From: Bacillota bacterium
Lineage (GTDB): Bacteria; Bacillota; Clostridia; UBA1381
NCBI GenBank assembly: GCA_024685565.1
Contig: JAIKVQ010000071.1
Location: 1 to 63,027 of the forward strand
Direction of reading: 5' to 3'
DNA length: 63,027 nt
Every line of letters begins with the position of its first letter. Positions within the stretch are counted from its first letter, which is position 1. Positions 1 through 10,043 of this stretch are shown here, piece after piece. The notes under the pieces are model-generated. The model ran no database searches, was not told the origin of the DNA, and saw nothing but the letters and a program-made list of their open reading frames with translations. Position numbers and translations under genes: made by a program.

Positions 1-1
1 A

Positions 2-1546
2 GGCGGTGCGCGAGCTATGTCCTGTATGAAACATGTCGGACTTAACGTAATGGCAGACCCTGTTTTCACAGCAGCTTATACAGGTGTAAACGGCGGACTC
101 TTATTTTGTGTAGCAGACGATCCCGGTATGCATTCATCACAGAACGAACAGGATTCGCGCCACTATGCAAAAGCGTCAAAAACAGCTATGCTTGAGCCTT
201 CCGACTCATCAGAATGCAAGGAATTTACACGCCGTGCCTTTGAACTGTCCGAGAAATTTGACACGCCGTTTTTCCTACGTCTTTCAACGCGCGTTTCCCA
301 CTCACAAAGTCTTGTTGAAATAGGCGAAAGAGAAAATGTTGAGCTTAAGCCATATGAAAAAAACGTTCCAAAATACGTTATGATGCCCGCAATGGCTGTT
401 AAACGTCACGTTGTTGTTGAGGAACGCACGAAAAAGCTTATCGAATTTGCAGAAAATTGCGAGTTTAATAAAATAGAGGATAACGGCTCGAAAATCGGCG
501 TAATAACCGCAGGTATTTCCTATATGTACTCAAAAGAGGCATTAGGAGATAAGGTGAACTATTTAAAACTCGGTATGGTTTACCCCCTTCCCGAAAAGTT
601 GATATTAGATTTTGCAAAATCGGTTGATAAGCTGTATGTAATAGAAGAACTTGACCCGTTTATCGAGGAACATTGTAAGGCTTTGGGTGTTGAGGTTATA
701 GGCAAAGACGCCTTTACTATGCTTGGCGAATACACACCCGCTATGATTAAAACAGCGGTTTTAGGTGAGCCTGCGCCTGAGTTTACCGAAATTACCGAAA
801 CTATACCGCAAAGACCTCCCGTTTTATGCCCGGGCTGTCCGCACAGAGGCACATTTTATGTTTTGAAAAAGCTCGGTCTTGTTGTGTCGGGCGATATAGG
901 CTGCTATACACTGGGAGCTGCTGCACCGCTTTCAAGCGTTGATACTACAATCTGTATGGGCGCATCTGTTTCCGGCGCACACGGTATGGCAAAAGCACGC
1001 GGACCCGAATTTAATAAGAAGCTTGTTTCGGTTATAGGCGATTCGACCTTTATCCATTCAGGTATTACAGGGCTTATAGATATTGTTTATAACAAGGGCG
1101 CAAATACTGTAATCATACTTGACAACTCAATTACAGGTATGACAGGACATCAGGATAATCCGACAACGGGCTATACAATACGCGGAGAAGAAACGAAACA
1201 GGTTGACCTTCTGGCACTTTGCAAATCGATTGGTGTTGACCACGTTGTGATAGCAGACCCGTTTGACCTTAAAAACTTTGAAAAGGTTGTAAAAGAGGAA
1301 ACCGAGCGCGATGAACCGTCCGTTATAATAGCACAGCGTCCGTGCGCACTCTTAAAAAGAGTTAAATATACGGGACATTGTGTAATTTCCGATAAATGCA
1401 AAAAATGTAAAATGTGTATGAAACTCGGCTGTCCTGCAATTTTTGAGGATAAAGACGGCAATGTTAAGATAGATTTGACTCAATGCAACGGCTGCGGACT
1501 GTGCGTAAATGTATGCCCGTTTGACGCCATAGTTAAGGAGGACTGA
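2..1546 (+). CDS. iorA: Indolepyruvate ferredoxin oxidoreductase, alpha subunit (5'-truncated by window edge)
   Basis: Frame is open to the window start (GGARAMSCMKHVGLNVMADP). TPP-enzyme region (CPGCPHRGTFYVL, GDIGCYTLG) and C-terminal 2x[4Fe-4S] ferredoxin motifs (CKKCKMCMKLGCP, CNGCGLCVNVCP). Confidence 0.93.
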   Translation, partial: GGARAMSCMKHVGLNVMADPVFTAAYTGVNGGLLFCVADDPGMHSSQNEQDSRHYAKASKTAMLEPSDSSECKEFTRRAFELSEKFDTPFFLRLSTRVSHSQSLVEIGERENVELKPYEKNVPKYVMMPAMAVKRHVVVEERTKKLIEFAENCEFNKIEDNGSKIGVITAGISYMYSKEALGDKVNYLKLGMVYPLPEKLILDFAKSVDKLYVIEELDPFIEEHCKALGVEVIGKDAFTMLGEYTPAMIKTAVLGEPAPEFTEITETIPQRPPVLCPGCPHRGTFYVLKKLGLVVSGDIGCYTLGAAAPLSSVDTTICMGASVSGAHGMAKARGPEFNKKLVSVIGDSTFIHSGITGLIDIVYNKGANTVIILDNSITGMTGHQDNPTTGYTIRGEETKQVDLLALCKSIGVDHVVIADPFDLKNFEKVVKEETERDEPSVIIAQRPCALLKRVKYTGHCVISDKCKKCKMCMKLGCPAIFEDKDGNVKIDLTQCNGCGLCVNVCPFDAIVKED

Positions 1547-1548
1547 TT

Positions 1549-2115
1549 ATGAATAAAAAAGTGATGATAGTCGGCGTAGGCGGACAGGGAACGCTGCTTG
1601 CAAGCCGTATCCTCGGAAATACCGTTATAAACGAGGGTTTTGACGTTAAGGTTTCCGAGGTTCACGGAATGAGCCAGCGCGGCGGAAGCGTTGTGACCTA
1701 TGTTAAGTACGGCGATAAGGTCTTCTCACCCATAATAGGAAAGGGCGAGGCGGACATAATTTTAGCATTTGAAATGCTTGAGGCATACCGTGCTTTACCA
1801 TATCTTAAAAAGGGCGGCAAAATTATTGTAAACACACAGGAAATTGACCCGATGCCCGTTATAACGGGTGCGATGGAATATCCAAATGATATAGAAAAAA
1901 CACTTTTCGAAAAAGCTGATGTTACCTTTGTAAATGCTTTGGAGCTTGCCCAAAATGCAGGAAATTTCAAGGCGGTAAACGTCGTTTTGATAGGTGTTAT
2001 GGCAAAAAGCACCGATATTCCTTATGAAAAATGGCTTGAGACCATTAAAAATACAGTTCCTCCAAAATTTTTGGAGGTAAATCTAAAAGCCTTTGAGCTT
2101 GGTTATAATTTTTAG
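1549..2115 (+). CDS. iorB: Indolepyruvate oxidoreductase, beta subunit
   Basis: GVGGQGTLLASRILG and SEVHGMSQRGGSVVTYVKYG are typical of the gamma/IorB family; immediately follows iorA. Confidence 0.93.
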   Translation: MNKKVMIVGVGGQGTLLASRILGNTVINEGFDVKVSEVHGMSQRGGSVVTYVKYGDKVFSPIIGKGEADIILAFEMLEAYRALPYLKKGGKIIVNTQEIDPMPVITGAMEYPNDIEKTLFEKADVTFVNALELAQNAGNFKAVNVVLIGVMAKSTDIPYEKWLETIKNTVPPKFLEVNLKAFELGYNF

Positions 2116-2128
2116 GAGGTGATTTTAT

Positions 2129-3430
2129 ATGATGTGGCAAAAAGAAATTGAAACTATGCCTCGCTCTGAAATCAAAAAGTTACAGAGTGAGAGGCTCATC
2201 TGGCAAGTCAACAGAATGTATGAAAATGTTGAACTTTTCCGCAAGAGGATGGACGAAAAAGGTCTTAAACCCTCCGATATAAAATCTGTTGATGACCTTT
2301 CAAAGCTGCCATTTTCATACAAGCAGGATTTAAGGGATTACTATCCTTACGGACTTTTTGCCGTTCCAATTAATGAAATTGTACGCGTTCACGCATCAAG
2401 CGGTACAACTGGCAAGAAAATTGTTGTAGGATATACTGAAAATGATCTTGATGCATGGAAAGATTGTGTTGCAAGAATGATGACAGCAATAGGTCTTGGA
2501 AAGGACGATTTTATACAGGTATCCTACGGATACGGACTGTTTACCGGCGGCCTTGGTGCACACGGCGGTGCAGAAAGAATAGGCGCTACCACAATCCCGA
2601 CTTCTTCCGGAAACACCCATAACCAAATTCAAACAATGATTGACTTCGGCTCAACCGCCCTTTGCTGCACTCCCTCATACGCCATGTATCTAGGTGAGGC
2701 AATAGAAGAGGCAGGACTTACAGATAAGCTGAAACTGAAAGCGGGCATTTTCGGCGCAGAGCCTTGGACAGAGGATATGCGTACTGCAATAGAAGAAAAA
2801 CTTCACATAAAGGCATATGACATTTACGGACTTTCCGAAATAATGGGTCCCGGCGTTGCCTGTGAATGTGAGGAGCAGGCAGGTATGCATGTTTGGGAAG
2901 ATATGTTTATCCCCGAAATTGTCGACCCTGATACTGGCGAACAACTCCCCTACGGCGAACAGGGCGAGCTTGTATTCACAACAATCACAAAAGAGGGATT
3001 TCCGCTTATCCGCTACCGTACACACGATATTTGCACACTTATTCCCGAACCTTGCAAATGCGGAAGAACGCATATCCGTATGAAAAAGCCGTGCGGAAGA
3101 AGTGACGATATGCTTATTATCCGCGGCGTGAATGTTTTCCCGAGCCAGATTGAAGAGGTACTTTTGAAAATCGGCGAGGGTATAACGCCTAATTACCAGA
3201 TAATAGTTGATCGCGTGAATAACAACGATACCTTTGACATAAATGTTGAAATGAGCGAAACCCTTTTTGCAGATGATATTCGTTCAGTCGAGTTGCTTGA
3301 AAAGAATATAACTGCAAAAATCCGTGAAGTTTTGGGAATCGGTGCCAAAGTGCATCTGGTAAATCCAAAATCAATAACCCGCAGCGAAGGTAAGGCAAAA
3401 AGAGTAATTGACAACAGAAACCTTAAATAG
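2129..3430 (+). CDS. paaK: Phenylacetate-CoA ligase (aryl-acid adenylate-forming enzyme)
   Basis: HASSGTTGKKIVVGYT AMP-binding loop, YGLSEIMGPGVACEC, C-terminal RGVNVFPSQIEEVLL; SD aggaggtga upstream. Confidence 0.92.
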   Translation: MMWQKEIETMPRSEIKKLQSERLIWQVNRMYENVELFRKRMDEKGLKPSDIKSVDDLSKLPFSYKQDLRDYYPYGLFAVPINEIVRVHASSGTTGKKIVVGYTENDLDAWKDCVARMMTAIGLGKDDFIQVSYGYGLFTGGLGAHGGAERIGATTIPTSSGNTHNQIQTMIDFGSTALCCTPSYAMYLGEAIEEAGLTDKLKLKAGIFGAEPWTEDMRTAIEEKLHIKAYDIYGLSEIMGPGVACECEEQAGMHVWEDMFIPEIVDPDTGEQLPYGEQGELVFTTITKEGFPLIRYRTHDICTLIPEPCKCGRTHIRMKKPCGRSDDMLIIRGVNVFPSQIEEVLLKIGEGITPNYQIIVDRVNNNDTFDINVEMSETLFADDIRSVELLEKNITAKIREVLGIGAKVHLVNPKSITRSEGKAKRVIDNRNLK

Positions 3431-3443
3431 GAGGTAAAGTATT

Positions 3444-3875
3444 ATGTTAATCAAACAGCTTTCAGTTTTTGTAGAAAACAAGCCGGGCAGGCTTGCCGCA
3501 GTCATTGAGGCACTTGGCAAAAATAATGTTAATATGAGTGCGCTTTCGCTTGCTGACACCTCGGAATATGGCATTTTAAGGGTTATTGTCGATAACCCTG
3601 AAGCTGCCGTCGAGATTTTAAAGAAAATTGGTGTCATCGTAAAAATCACAAAGGTTTTGGCGGTTTCTATGGACGATACTCCGGGCGGTCTTTCCAAAAT
3701 ACTTGATGTTTTCCTGAAAAACGGGATAAATGTAGATTATATGTACGCATTTGTCGGAAAAACTGCGGACAGGGCAGTTATGGTTGTAAAAGTTTCCGAC
3801 GCAGCAAAGGCAGAGGAGGCTCTTTTATCTGCAGGAATACAGACATTAGACACAGATGACGTATACCGCGCATAA
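3444..3875 (+). CDS. Tandem ACT-domain protein
   Basis: Two ACT-like repeats (LSVFVENKPGRLAAVIEALGKNNVNMSAL; LAVSMDDTPGGLSKILDVFLKNGINVDYMY); SD taggaggt. Confidence 0.85.
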   Translation: MLIKQLSVFVENKPGRLAAVIEALGKNNVNMSALSLADTSEYGILRVIVDNPEAAVEILKKIGVIVKITKVLAVSMDDTPGGLSKILDVFLKNGINVDYMYAFVGKTADRAVMVVKVSDAAKAEEALLSAGIQTLDTDDVYRA

Positions 3876-3885
3876 TTTCTCACAT

Positions 3886-3915
3886 AAAAAAACCGCTTTC
3901 ATAAGCGGTTTTTTT
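3886..3915. terminator. Bidirectional rho-independent terminator
   Basis: aaaaaaaccgctt-tcat-aagcggttttttt between convergent genes. Confidence 0.85.
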
Positions 3916-5578
3916 AGTTCTTATTATTCTTTTTCTCAATATAAACAACCTTATCGCAAATATCGAATGCCGCCTGCTTATGGCTGACAATTATACAGGT
4001 TTTATCTGTCATTTCACGGATTGCAGAAAGCAGATTTTTTTCGGTCTGGGAATCAAGCGCCGAAGTTGACTCGTCCAAAAGCAAAATCGGTGCGTCGTGC
4101 AGTATTGCGCGTGCTATGGAAATACGCTGAACCTGCCCCTCCGAAAGGCCCAGACCTTTTTCTCCGAGCTTGGTATCAAGTCCCTTATCGAGCGTCTTTA
4201 TAAAATCCCAGATTTGCGCCACTTTTGCGGCGTTTATTATCTGCTCATCTGTCGCATCATCTCTTGCAAAGGCAATATTTTCACGGATAGTCCCCGACAA
4301 AATCAGGTTCCCCTGCGGAACATATGCAAAGAGGCTTCTTGTGTCTCTTCCGACAGGTAATTGCTGACCGTCATATTCTATATAAATTCTTCCCTTTTGC
4401 GCTGACATAATTCCAAGCAGAAGTTTTATTGCCGTACTTTTCCCTGCTCCCGACTCGCCTGCAATTACCGCACATTCCCCTTTTTTCACATTTATGTTTA
4501 TCCCCGAAACAACGGCGTCGTTGCTGTAGGAAAAGGTGACATTATCAAAAACAATGCTACCCATTTTATCGTAAACATCAGGAGGGAGCACCTTTTCTCC
4601 CAAGGGTTCATCCGCTACGTCCTCAAGCTCCAAAAGTCTTTCTACCGACGCGGCGACTGCAAACGCCCTGGGGATAAGGCTTGATATACTCTTAAATGGC
4701 GACTGTATCTGAGAAACAAGTGCCAAAATCGCGGTAACATCACCGTATGTCAACTCGCCGAGCGACAGCTTATACGCCGCATACGCCATAGCGAAATAGT
4801 AGCCTGCATTGAATATCAAAAACATTCCTATCTGCGCAAAAACCGAAACTGTTACTCTTTTTATACGGAGTTTATAGCTTTTTGTCTGAAGCATCTCGCT
4901 TTTGTCAAGCATCTTCTCCTCACAGCCAAATGACTTTACAACCAGAAGATTTTGCAGAATTTCAAGCATAAACGATTTTGTTTTTCCGTCATATTCCTGA
5001 CACAGCTTATGCATTTTTTTGTATTTTGCAGAATAAATGCGTGCACCAATTCCTACAAGAGGGCCTACGCACAGTATAATCAGTGCCAAAGTTCCGTCAA
5101 TACGGTAAAGAACAAAAAATGCGCCTATTATACTCGTTAAAAACATAACTGCATAAGGCAGAATATCTATAATTCCATTTACAATAACGGCCACATCGCT
5201 GTCAATTCGGTTCATAAGCTCGCCCGAATGGAATTTTGAAACCGAAAGATAGTCCTTTCTCAAAAGGATACTAAATATATGCCTTTTAAGCGAAATCTCA
5301 AAACGCGAACAAGCATGTACATTAAGGTAATTTACCGTTATTTGAAGTATAAGTCTTATAACGAGCAGCGCAACAAGCGTAAAAAATGCAGTAGAAAGCA
5401 CTCCTTCCGCCTGCTTTGTTGCAATATCCATAACGTCCTTTGATGCCGTTGCAAAACGTACCTGTATCAAGGACAGCGCCATACTTATAAGGCTCAATAA
5501 TACAATTATCGGGAAGGACTTTTTGCCGTTTTTTACTATCCAACGCCAAGTCCTTGCGGATTTTTTCTCCATAAGCAA
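3914..5578 (-). CDS. ABC transporter, fused permease/ATPase
   Basis: N-terminal TM domain; Walker A GESGAGKST, LSEGQVQRISIARAIL signature, Walker B ILLLDEST. Confidence 0.9.
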   Translation of the reverse strand: MLMEKKSARTWRWIVKNGKKSFPIIVLLSLISMALSLIQVRFATASKDVMDIATKQAEGVLSTAFFTLVALLVIRLILQITVNYLNVHACSRFEISLKRHIFSILLRKDYLSVSKFHSGELMNRIDSDVAVIVNGIIDILPYAVMFLTSIIGAFFVLYRIDGTLALIILCVGPLVGIGARIYSAKYKKMHKLCQEYDGKTKSFMLEILQNLLVVKSFGCEEKMLDKSEMLQTKSYKLRIKRVTVSVFAQIGMFLIFNAGYYFAMAYAAYKLSLGELTYGDVTAILALVSQIQSPFKSISSLIPRAFAVAASVERLLELEDVADEPLGEKVLPPDVYDKMGSIVFDNVTFSYSNDAVVSGININVKKGECAVIAGESGAGKSTAIKLLLGIMSAQKGRIYIEYDGQQLPVGRDTRSLFAYVPQGNLILSGTIRENIAFARDDATDEQIINAAKVAQIWDFIKTLDKGLDTKLGEKGLGLSEGQVQRISIARAILHDAPILLLDESTSALDSQTEKNLLSAIREMTDKTCIIVSHKQAAFDICDKVVYIEKKNNKN

Positions 5579-5616
5579 CTCTCTTTTAAAAATTTTAATT
5601 TACCACGCATATTATG

Positions 5617-6216
5617 TCATATTTTTTTTATTTTGTCAACCAAATCGCCAAGCTCCTCTTTGGTTAAAAGCCTGTTTACTACCGAAATCAGCATATTTGA
5701 AGACATTTTTGTGGGCAAGCTGAGTTCTTTTAACAATTCTTTTCTAATTGTTTGGCTGTTTTCACGCCCCGATAAACCGAGTGCATAAAAATCCGATTTC
5801 AAAATGGGCGTTTTTGCACGCTTTTCCTCTCTTACTCCACAAACCTTTGCTCCGCTTTTTTTAAGCGCCTCCATAATAATGTCCTCAGATATTCCCTCTA
5901 CACCCAAAATTCCTTCCTTACCACCCACCGATTTGCGTCTTTCTTTGCCGTAAATCTCAGGTACATATGCATCAAAAACAATTCCGTCCTTTGCAATCTG
6001 CTTTATAAATGCACGGATTTTAAGGCCTGCCGAGTCTGAGTCGGTCAAAATCACAATGCCCGTTTTTTCCGCAAAAGTTCGCACTGCCTTTTGCATTTCC
6101 TTATCATTAAATATTTTAAACCCCTCTGTAATAAACACCGGGCTTTCAATAAATCCCGAAAGCTTTATTTTATCATAAAGTCCCTCAGTAATAATAATCT
6201 CTTTTACGCTAAACAT
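5617..6216 (-). CDS. Toprim-domain protein, ribonuclease M5/DUF4093-like
   Basis: Toprim motifs IITEGLYDKIKL and VILTDSDSAGLKIR, and GVEGISEDIIMEALKKSGA. ATG at 6216 (MFSVKEIIITEG) preferred over the ORF-track start. Confidence 0.7.
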   Translation of the reverse strand: MFSVKEIIITEGLYDKIKLSGFIESPVFITEGFKIFNDKEMQKAVRTFAEKTGIVILTDSDSAGLKIRAFIKQIAKDGIVFDAYVPEIYGKERRKSVGGKEGILGVEGISEDIIMEALKKSGAKVCGVREEKRAKTPILKSDFYALGLSGRENSQTIRKELLKELSLPTKMSSNMLISVVNRLLTKEELGDLVDKIKKI

Positions 6217-6348
6217 TACTTTTTCCGCCTCTTTCTCGGATAATTTATCATTTATACGCCTTTTTGTCAACAAAATTTACATTTTGTTCATACTCTTTTT
6301 TTGATATTGTACTATAATATAGTTGAAATTTTTCAAGAGGTGATAAAA

Positions 6349-7488
6349 ATGTCAACAGAAGAATTTGACTATGAAAACACTAAAAATGAGGAGGAAGAGC
6401 TGTCCTTTGCAGAGGAGCTCGAAAACTATCCACCAACACCCGAAAATACCGACAAGATAAAAAAGCCGTTTCCTATGTGGTTTAATTCCGCTTTAACCGC
6501 TTTTATAACATGTTTTGTTATTCTCACAGCATATACTTTTATCGTTCTTCCCAATATAAGACCGTCAGCGGTTATTTCCTATTCTAAAGGAGAAGAAAAG
6601 ACTGATACAGGAGAGTCGGTCACAAATCTTAATGCAGTTTTTGAAAAAAATATTCAGAGTATTGTGCGCATTTCAGGGAAGACCGATTACCGTAGCTTTT
6701 TCGGAATTTCGTCACAGACAAGCTCTGGTTCGGGTATGATTATTTCCGAAAACGGATATATTCTCACTTCCTATTCCCTAATCGGTTCAAACGGTGAGGC
6801 TTCCGTCATAATCGGCAAAGACACTTATACAGCAAAACTTGTCGGACAGGACATTTCAAAGGATATTGCTATCATAAAAATTGATGCATCTGGTCTTTCT
6901 CCTGTGACTTTGGGAAATTCCGATAATGTAAAGATAGGTGATACCGTAATAGCCATAGCCGACATTCTGGGCGGTGATATAGGTGCTTCTGTAACAAAGG
7001 GTATAATATGCGGTGTGAATAACGGCGTATCGCTCTCAAACGGAAACTCGGTAAATCTTCTGCAAACCGACGCAGCAGGCGCTCAAGCAAGCGGTGGCTG
7101 TCTTGCAGATGAAAGCGGAAATGTTATAGGTATGCTTACAAGCTCTATATCTGCAAATACTGATAAAATCATTTTCGCAATACCGTCAAATGATATTTTG
7201 TCAATAGCAGAATCAATCATAAACACGGGGCTTGCTCCTTCGGGACTTACCATAGGTATAAAGGGTGCGGATGCCGAACACGGCGTGACTGTCGAATCAG
7301 TCCTTGAGGATTCACCTGCTCAAAAGTCAGGGATAAAAAAGGGCGACCTCATATTAAAAGTTGACGGAAATATTGTAAAATCAGTTTCGGAAATCAATAA
7401 AATACGAGATACCCACAAAAAAGGAGATACAATAATTCTAACCGTTTACCGAGACGGCGAAATCATGGACATAAGTATTAAACTTTAA
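6349..7488 (+). CDS. HtrA/DegP-like membrane-anchored S1C-fold protein with C-terminal PDZ domain; catalytic His apparently missing
   Basis: TM segment near residue 50; SGSGMIISENGYILTSYSLIG, DISKDIAIIKID, LQTDAAGAQASGGCL; PDZ VTVESVLEDSPAQKSGIKKGDLILKVDG. ATG at 6349 has SD aagaggtga. Confidence 0.88.
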   Translation: MSTEEFDYENTKNEEEELSFAEELENYPPTPENTDKIKKPFPMWFNSALTAFITCFVILTAYTFIVLPNIRPSAVISYSKGEEKTDTGESVTNLNAVFEKNIQSIVRISGKTDYRSFFGISSQTSSGSGMIISENGYILTSYSLIGSNGEASVIIGKDTYTAKLVGQDISKDIAIIKIDASGLSPVTLGNSDNVKIGDTVIAIADILGGDIGASVTKGIICGVNNGVSLSNGNSVNLLQTDAAGAQASGGCLADESGNVIGMLTSSISANTDKIIFAIPSNDILSIAESIINTGLAPSGLTIGIKGADAEHGVTVESVLEDSPAQKSGIKKGDLILKVDGNIVKSVSEINKIRDTHKKGDTIILTVYRDGEIMDISIKL

Positions 7489-7515
7489 AAACCTCAGCCT
7501 TTTGGCTGAGGTTTT
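7489..7515. terminator. Bidirectional rho-independent terminator
   Basis: aaaacctcagcc-tttt-ggctgaggtttt between convergent genes. Confidence 0.85.
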
Positions 7516-7516
7516 C

Positions 7517-8872
7517 TTATCCTCTTTTATCAATCGCGATATATTCTGTATGCTTTGCAACATTCTTGTAGGCAGGTCTTATTATTTTTCCTGTACTCAT
7601 AAGTTCTTCAATTCTGTGTGCGCTCCAACCTGCAATTCTCGCTATTGCAAAAATAGGTGTATATAGCTCAAGAGGAATCCCTAACATACTATATACAAAT
7701 CCTGAATAGAAATCCACATTTGCACTTATCGGTCTGTTTCTCTTACTTCCCAAAAGTTCTATCGCAATCCTTTCTACCGTACGGTAAAGTTCCAGTTCCT
7801 CTTCCTTTCCCTTTTCCTTAGCCAGACTTCCCACAAAACCCTTTAATATCTCTGCTCTCGGGTCGGAAAGCGAATAGACTGCATGACCTATGCCATATAT
7901 AAGTCCGCTTCCGTCAAATGCCTCTTTTTTAACTATTTTACATAAATATTCACGTATTTCATCTTCGTTCTTATAATCGGATACATTATTTTTTATTTCC
8001 TCAAACATCTCCACAACCTTTTTGTTAGCTCCGCCATGCTTAGGACCTTTAAGAGAGCCTAATGATGCCGCAACCGAAGAATAGGTGTCCGTTCCCGAAG
8101 AAGAAACGACGTGCGTTGTAAAGGTGGAGTTATTTCCTCCGCCGTGTTCTGCATGCAGGACAAGGCATAAATCCAAAAGTTTTGCCTCAAGGTCGGTAAA
8201 TTTGCTGTCCGGCCTTAGCATATACAAAATTGCCTCTGCCGTTGAAAGCGTTTCAGGAGGTGTATGAATGAAAAAGCTCTTTCCCTTTTGATAATGATTG
8301 TATGCCTGATACCCGTAAACTGACAAAAGCGGAAACAGTGCAATAAGCTGCATACTTTGCCTAAGCACATTTTTTACATCGGTGCTGTCCGCATATTTAT
8401 CATAAGAATAAAGAGTAAGCACACTCCTTGCAAGCGTGTTCATCATATCTCCCGACGGGGCTTTCATAATAATATCCCTGACAAAGCTCGTAGGGAGCAG
8501 ACGGTACACACCCAAATCGTGCTTAAACTCATCCAAATCAGCTTTTGTAGGCTGTTCGCCGAAAAGCAACAAGTATGTTGTTTCTTCAAAACCAAACCTG
8601 TTTTCTTCCGAAAAGCCTTTGACAATTTCTTCTATATCCACACCGCGGTAATAAAGTTTGCCTTTGCAGGGTATCATTTCCCCATCATCAATAGTATAGG
8701 ATTTTACCTCCCCTATTTCGGTCAGTCCCGTCAAAACGCCTGTGCCATTTTTATTTCGTAGTCCTTTCTTTACATCATATTTATCATAAAATGCAGCGTC
8801 AATATATCCGTTTTTAAGGCATTTTTCCGTCAATTTTTCTATGCTCGGCGTCAGTTCTGTAAATCTGTTCAT
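7517..8872 (-). CDS. Citrate/2-methylcitrate synthase family protein
   Basis: YRGVDIEEIVKGF, LHAEHGGGNNSTFTTHVVSS, GIGHAVYSLSDPRAEIL, NVDFYSGFVYSMLGIP. Confidence 0.93.
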   Translation of the reverse strand: MNRFTELTPSIEKLTEKCLKNGYIDAAFYDKYDVKKGLRNKNGTGVLTGLTEIGEVKSYTIDDGEMIPCKGKLYYRGVDIEEIVKGFSEENRFGFEETTYLLLFGEQPTKADLDEFKHDLGVYRLLPTSFVRDIIMKAPSGDMMNTLARSVLTLYSYDKYADSTDVKNVLRQSMQLIALFPLLSVYGYQAYNHYQKGKSFFIHTPPETLSTAEAILYMLRPDSKFTDLEAKLLDLCLVLHAEHGGGNNSTFTTHVVSSSGTDTYSSVAASLGSLKGPKHGGANKKVVEMFEEIKNNVSDYKNEDEIREYLCKIVKKEAFDGSGLIYGIGHAVYSLSDPRAEILKGFVGSLAKEKGKEEELELYRTVERIAIELLGSKRNRPISANVDFYSGFVYSMLGIPLELYTPIFAIARIAGWSAHRIEELMSTGKIIRPAYKNVAKHTEYIAIDKRG

Positions 8873-8876
8873 AAAC

Positions 8877-9857
8877 TTATGCTCCCTTCTTTATTCTGAA
8901 TGCCAAATTGAGTATGAGAACATGAAGATTTACATATCTTTTAAGCATTTGATATGCATTTTCCACCTCGGTCATGGCATTTACTATCCTTTTTTCGTCT
9001 GTTCTTTCAGATATATTTATCAATTTGTCCTTATAATCGGTATTTACAATAAATTTTTCACCGTCATTTTGTATAAGCATTATATCACGCAAAAAACCGC
9101 TCCAAAGTTTCAAAATCGTTTCGGCATCATCTTTGTTAAGTTCGGCAAATTCAGCCACATCATAGCTTTGTGCCAAATCCGCCGATAAAATTTTCAGCAG
9201 AATGTCTATAGCACCGCTCCTAAGCGGCATAAAACCCTCGTCTTTTGCAAGTTTTTTCGCTTTTTCAAGATTTCCCCTCGAAAAGTGTGCTAAAAAATCA
9301 GCATTTCTTATATCAGGGCAAATCTTTTTTAATACAGCTTTTATCTTTTCCGCTGACACAGGCGGAAATTTTATTATTTCGCACCTTGAACGAACTGTAG
9401 GCAAAAGGGATTCAATATTTTCTACAAGTATCACAAAAACTGCATATTCGGGCGGCTCCTCCAAGAGTTTCAAAAAGGCATTCTGTGCCTGTTCATTCAT
9501 ATCGTCGCCGTAAGCTATGATATAAACTTTCTTTTCATCTTCATACGGCTTTTTAGCCGAATCCTTTAAAAGCTCTCTTACCTGCTCAACTACTATGTTT
9601 TTCTTATCCGCTTGCCGCGTAATTATACTGATATCAGGGTGATTTCCCGCCTTTGCAAGAATACAGGAGGTACAGTTTCCACAAGGGGACACTTCCTCTT
9701 TACTGCAAACCAAAGTATTCGCAAAAAGCTGTGCGGCACTAAAGCTCCCGCCGCCGCGTTCGCCTTCAAAAATATACGCGTGCTGCGAAATACCCTTTCG
9801 GACATTTTTTATTAACTTGTCCAAAATATCCTCATGCAAAATTTCGTAACCGTACAT
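8877..9857 (-). CDS. holB: DNA polymerase III delta' subunit
   Basis: HAYIFEGERGGGSFSAAQLFANTLVC, zinc-module Cys residues (CSKEEVSPCGNCTSCILA), NAFLKLLEEPPEYAVFVILVE, LLPTVRSRCEIIKFPP. Confidence 0.92.
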   Translation of the reverse strand: MYGYEILHEDILDKLIKNVRKGISQHAYIFEGERGGGSFSAAQLFANTLVCSKEEVSPCGNCTSCILAKAGNHPDISIITRQADKKNIVVEQVRELLKDSAKKPYEDEKKVYIIAYGDDMNEQAQNAFLKLLEEPPEYAVFVILVENIESLLPTVRSRCEIIKFPPVSAEKIKAVLKKICPDIRNADFLAHFSRGNLEKAKKLAKDEGFMPLRSGAIDILLKILSADLAQSYDVAEFAELNKDDAETILKLWSGFLRDIMLIQNDGEKFIVNTDYKDKLINISERTDEKRIVNAMTEVENAYQMLKRYVNLHVLILNLAFRIKKGA

Positions 9858-9929
9858 TTTATACCTCTAATGTCAAATTTTGAAAGTTTTTGCTATTGAA
9901 GTTTCATTTTTTATATATAAACCAGCTAT

Positions 9930-9958
9930 ATTTTAACATTCCTTATGCGAAAATGCAA
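9930..9958 (-). promoter_or_regulatory. Putative sigma-A promoter upstream of holB
   Basis: Minus strand TTGCAT - 17 bp - TAAAAT. Confidence 0.5.
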
Positions 9959-10043
9959 CATTTATGCTGTATAAATTTCAAAATTTGTTTACAAAATATT
10001 TGGTTTGGTTTCCTTTTTTACTGTGTATATTAAACAAACTTAT

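Noticed and set aside
5617-6216. Calling the Toprim protein rnmV outright
   Set aside because: Toprim and C-terminal region fit an RNase M5-like family, but its function and 5S rRNA processing role cannot be confirmed from sequence alone, so no symbol assigned.
9858-10043. 186-bp AT-rich gap considered for a small RNA or riboswitch
   Set aside because: Contains a plausible holB promoter but no convincing folded domain or terminator; covariance search (Rfam) would be needed.
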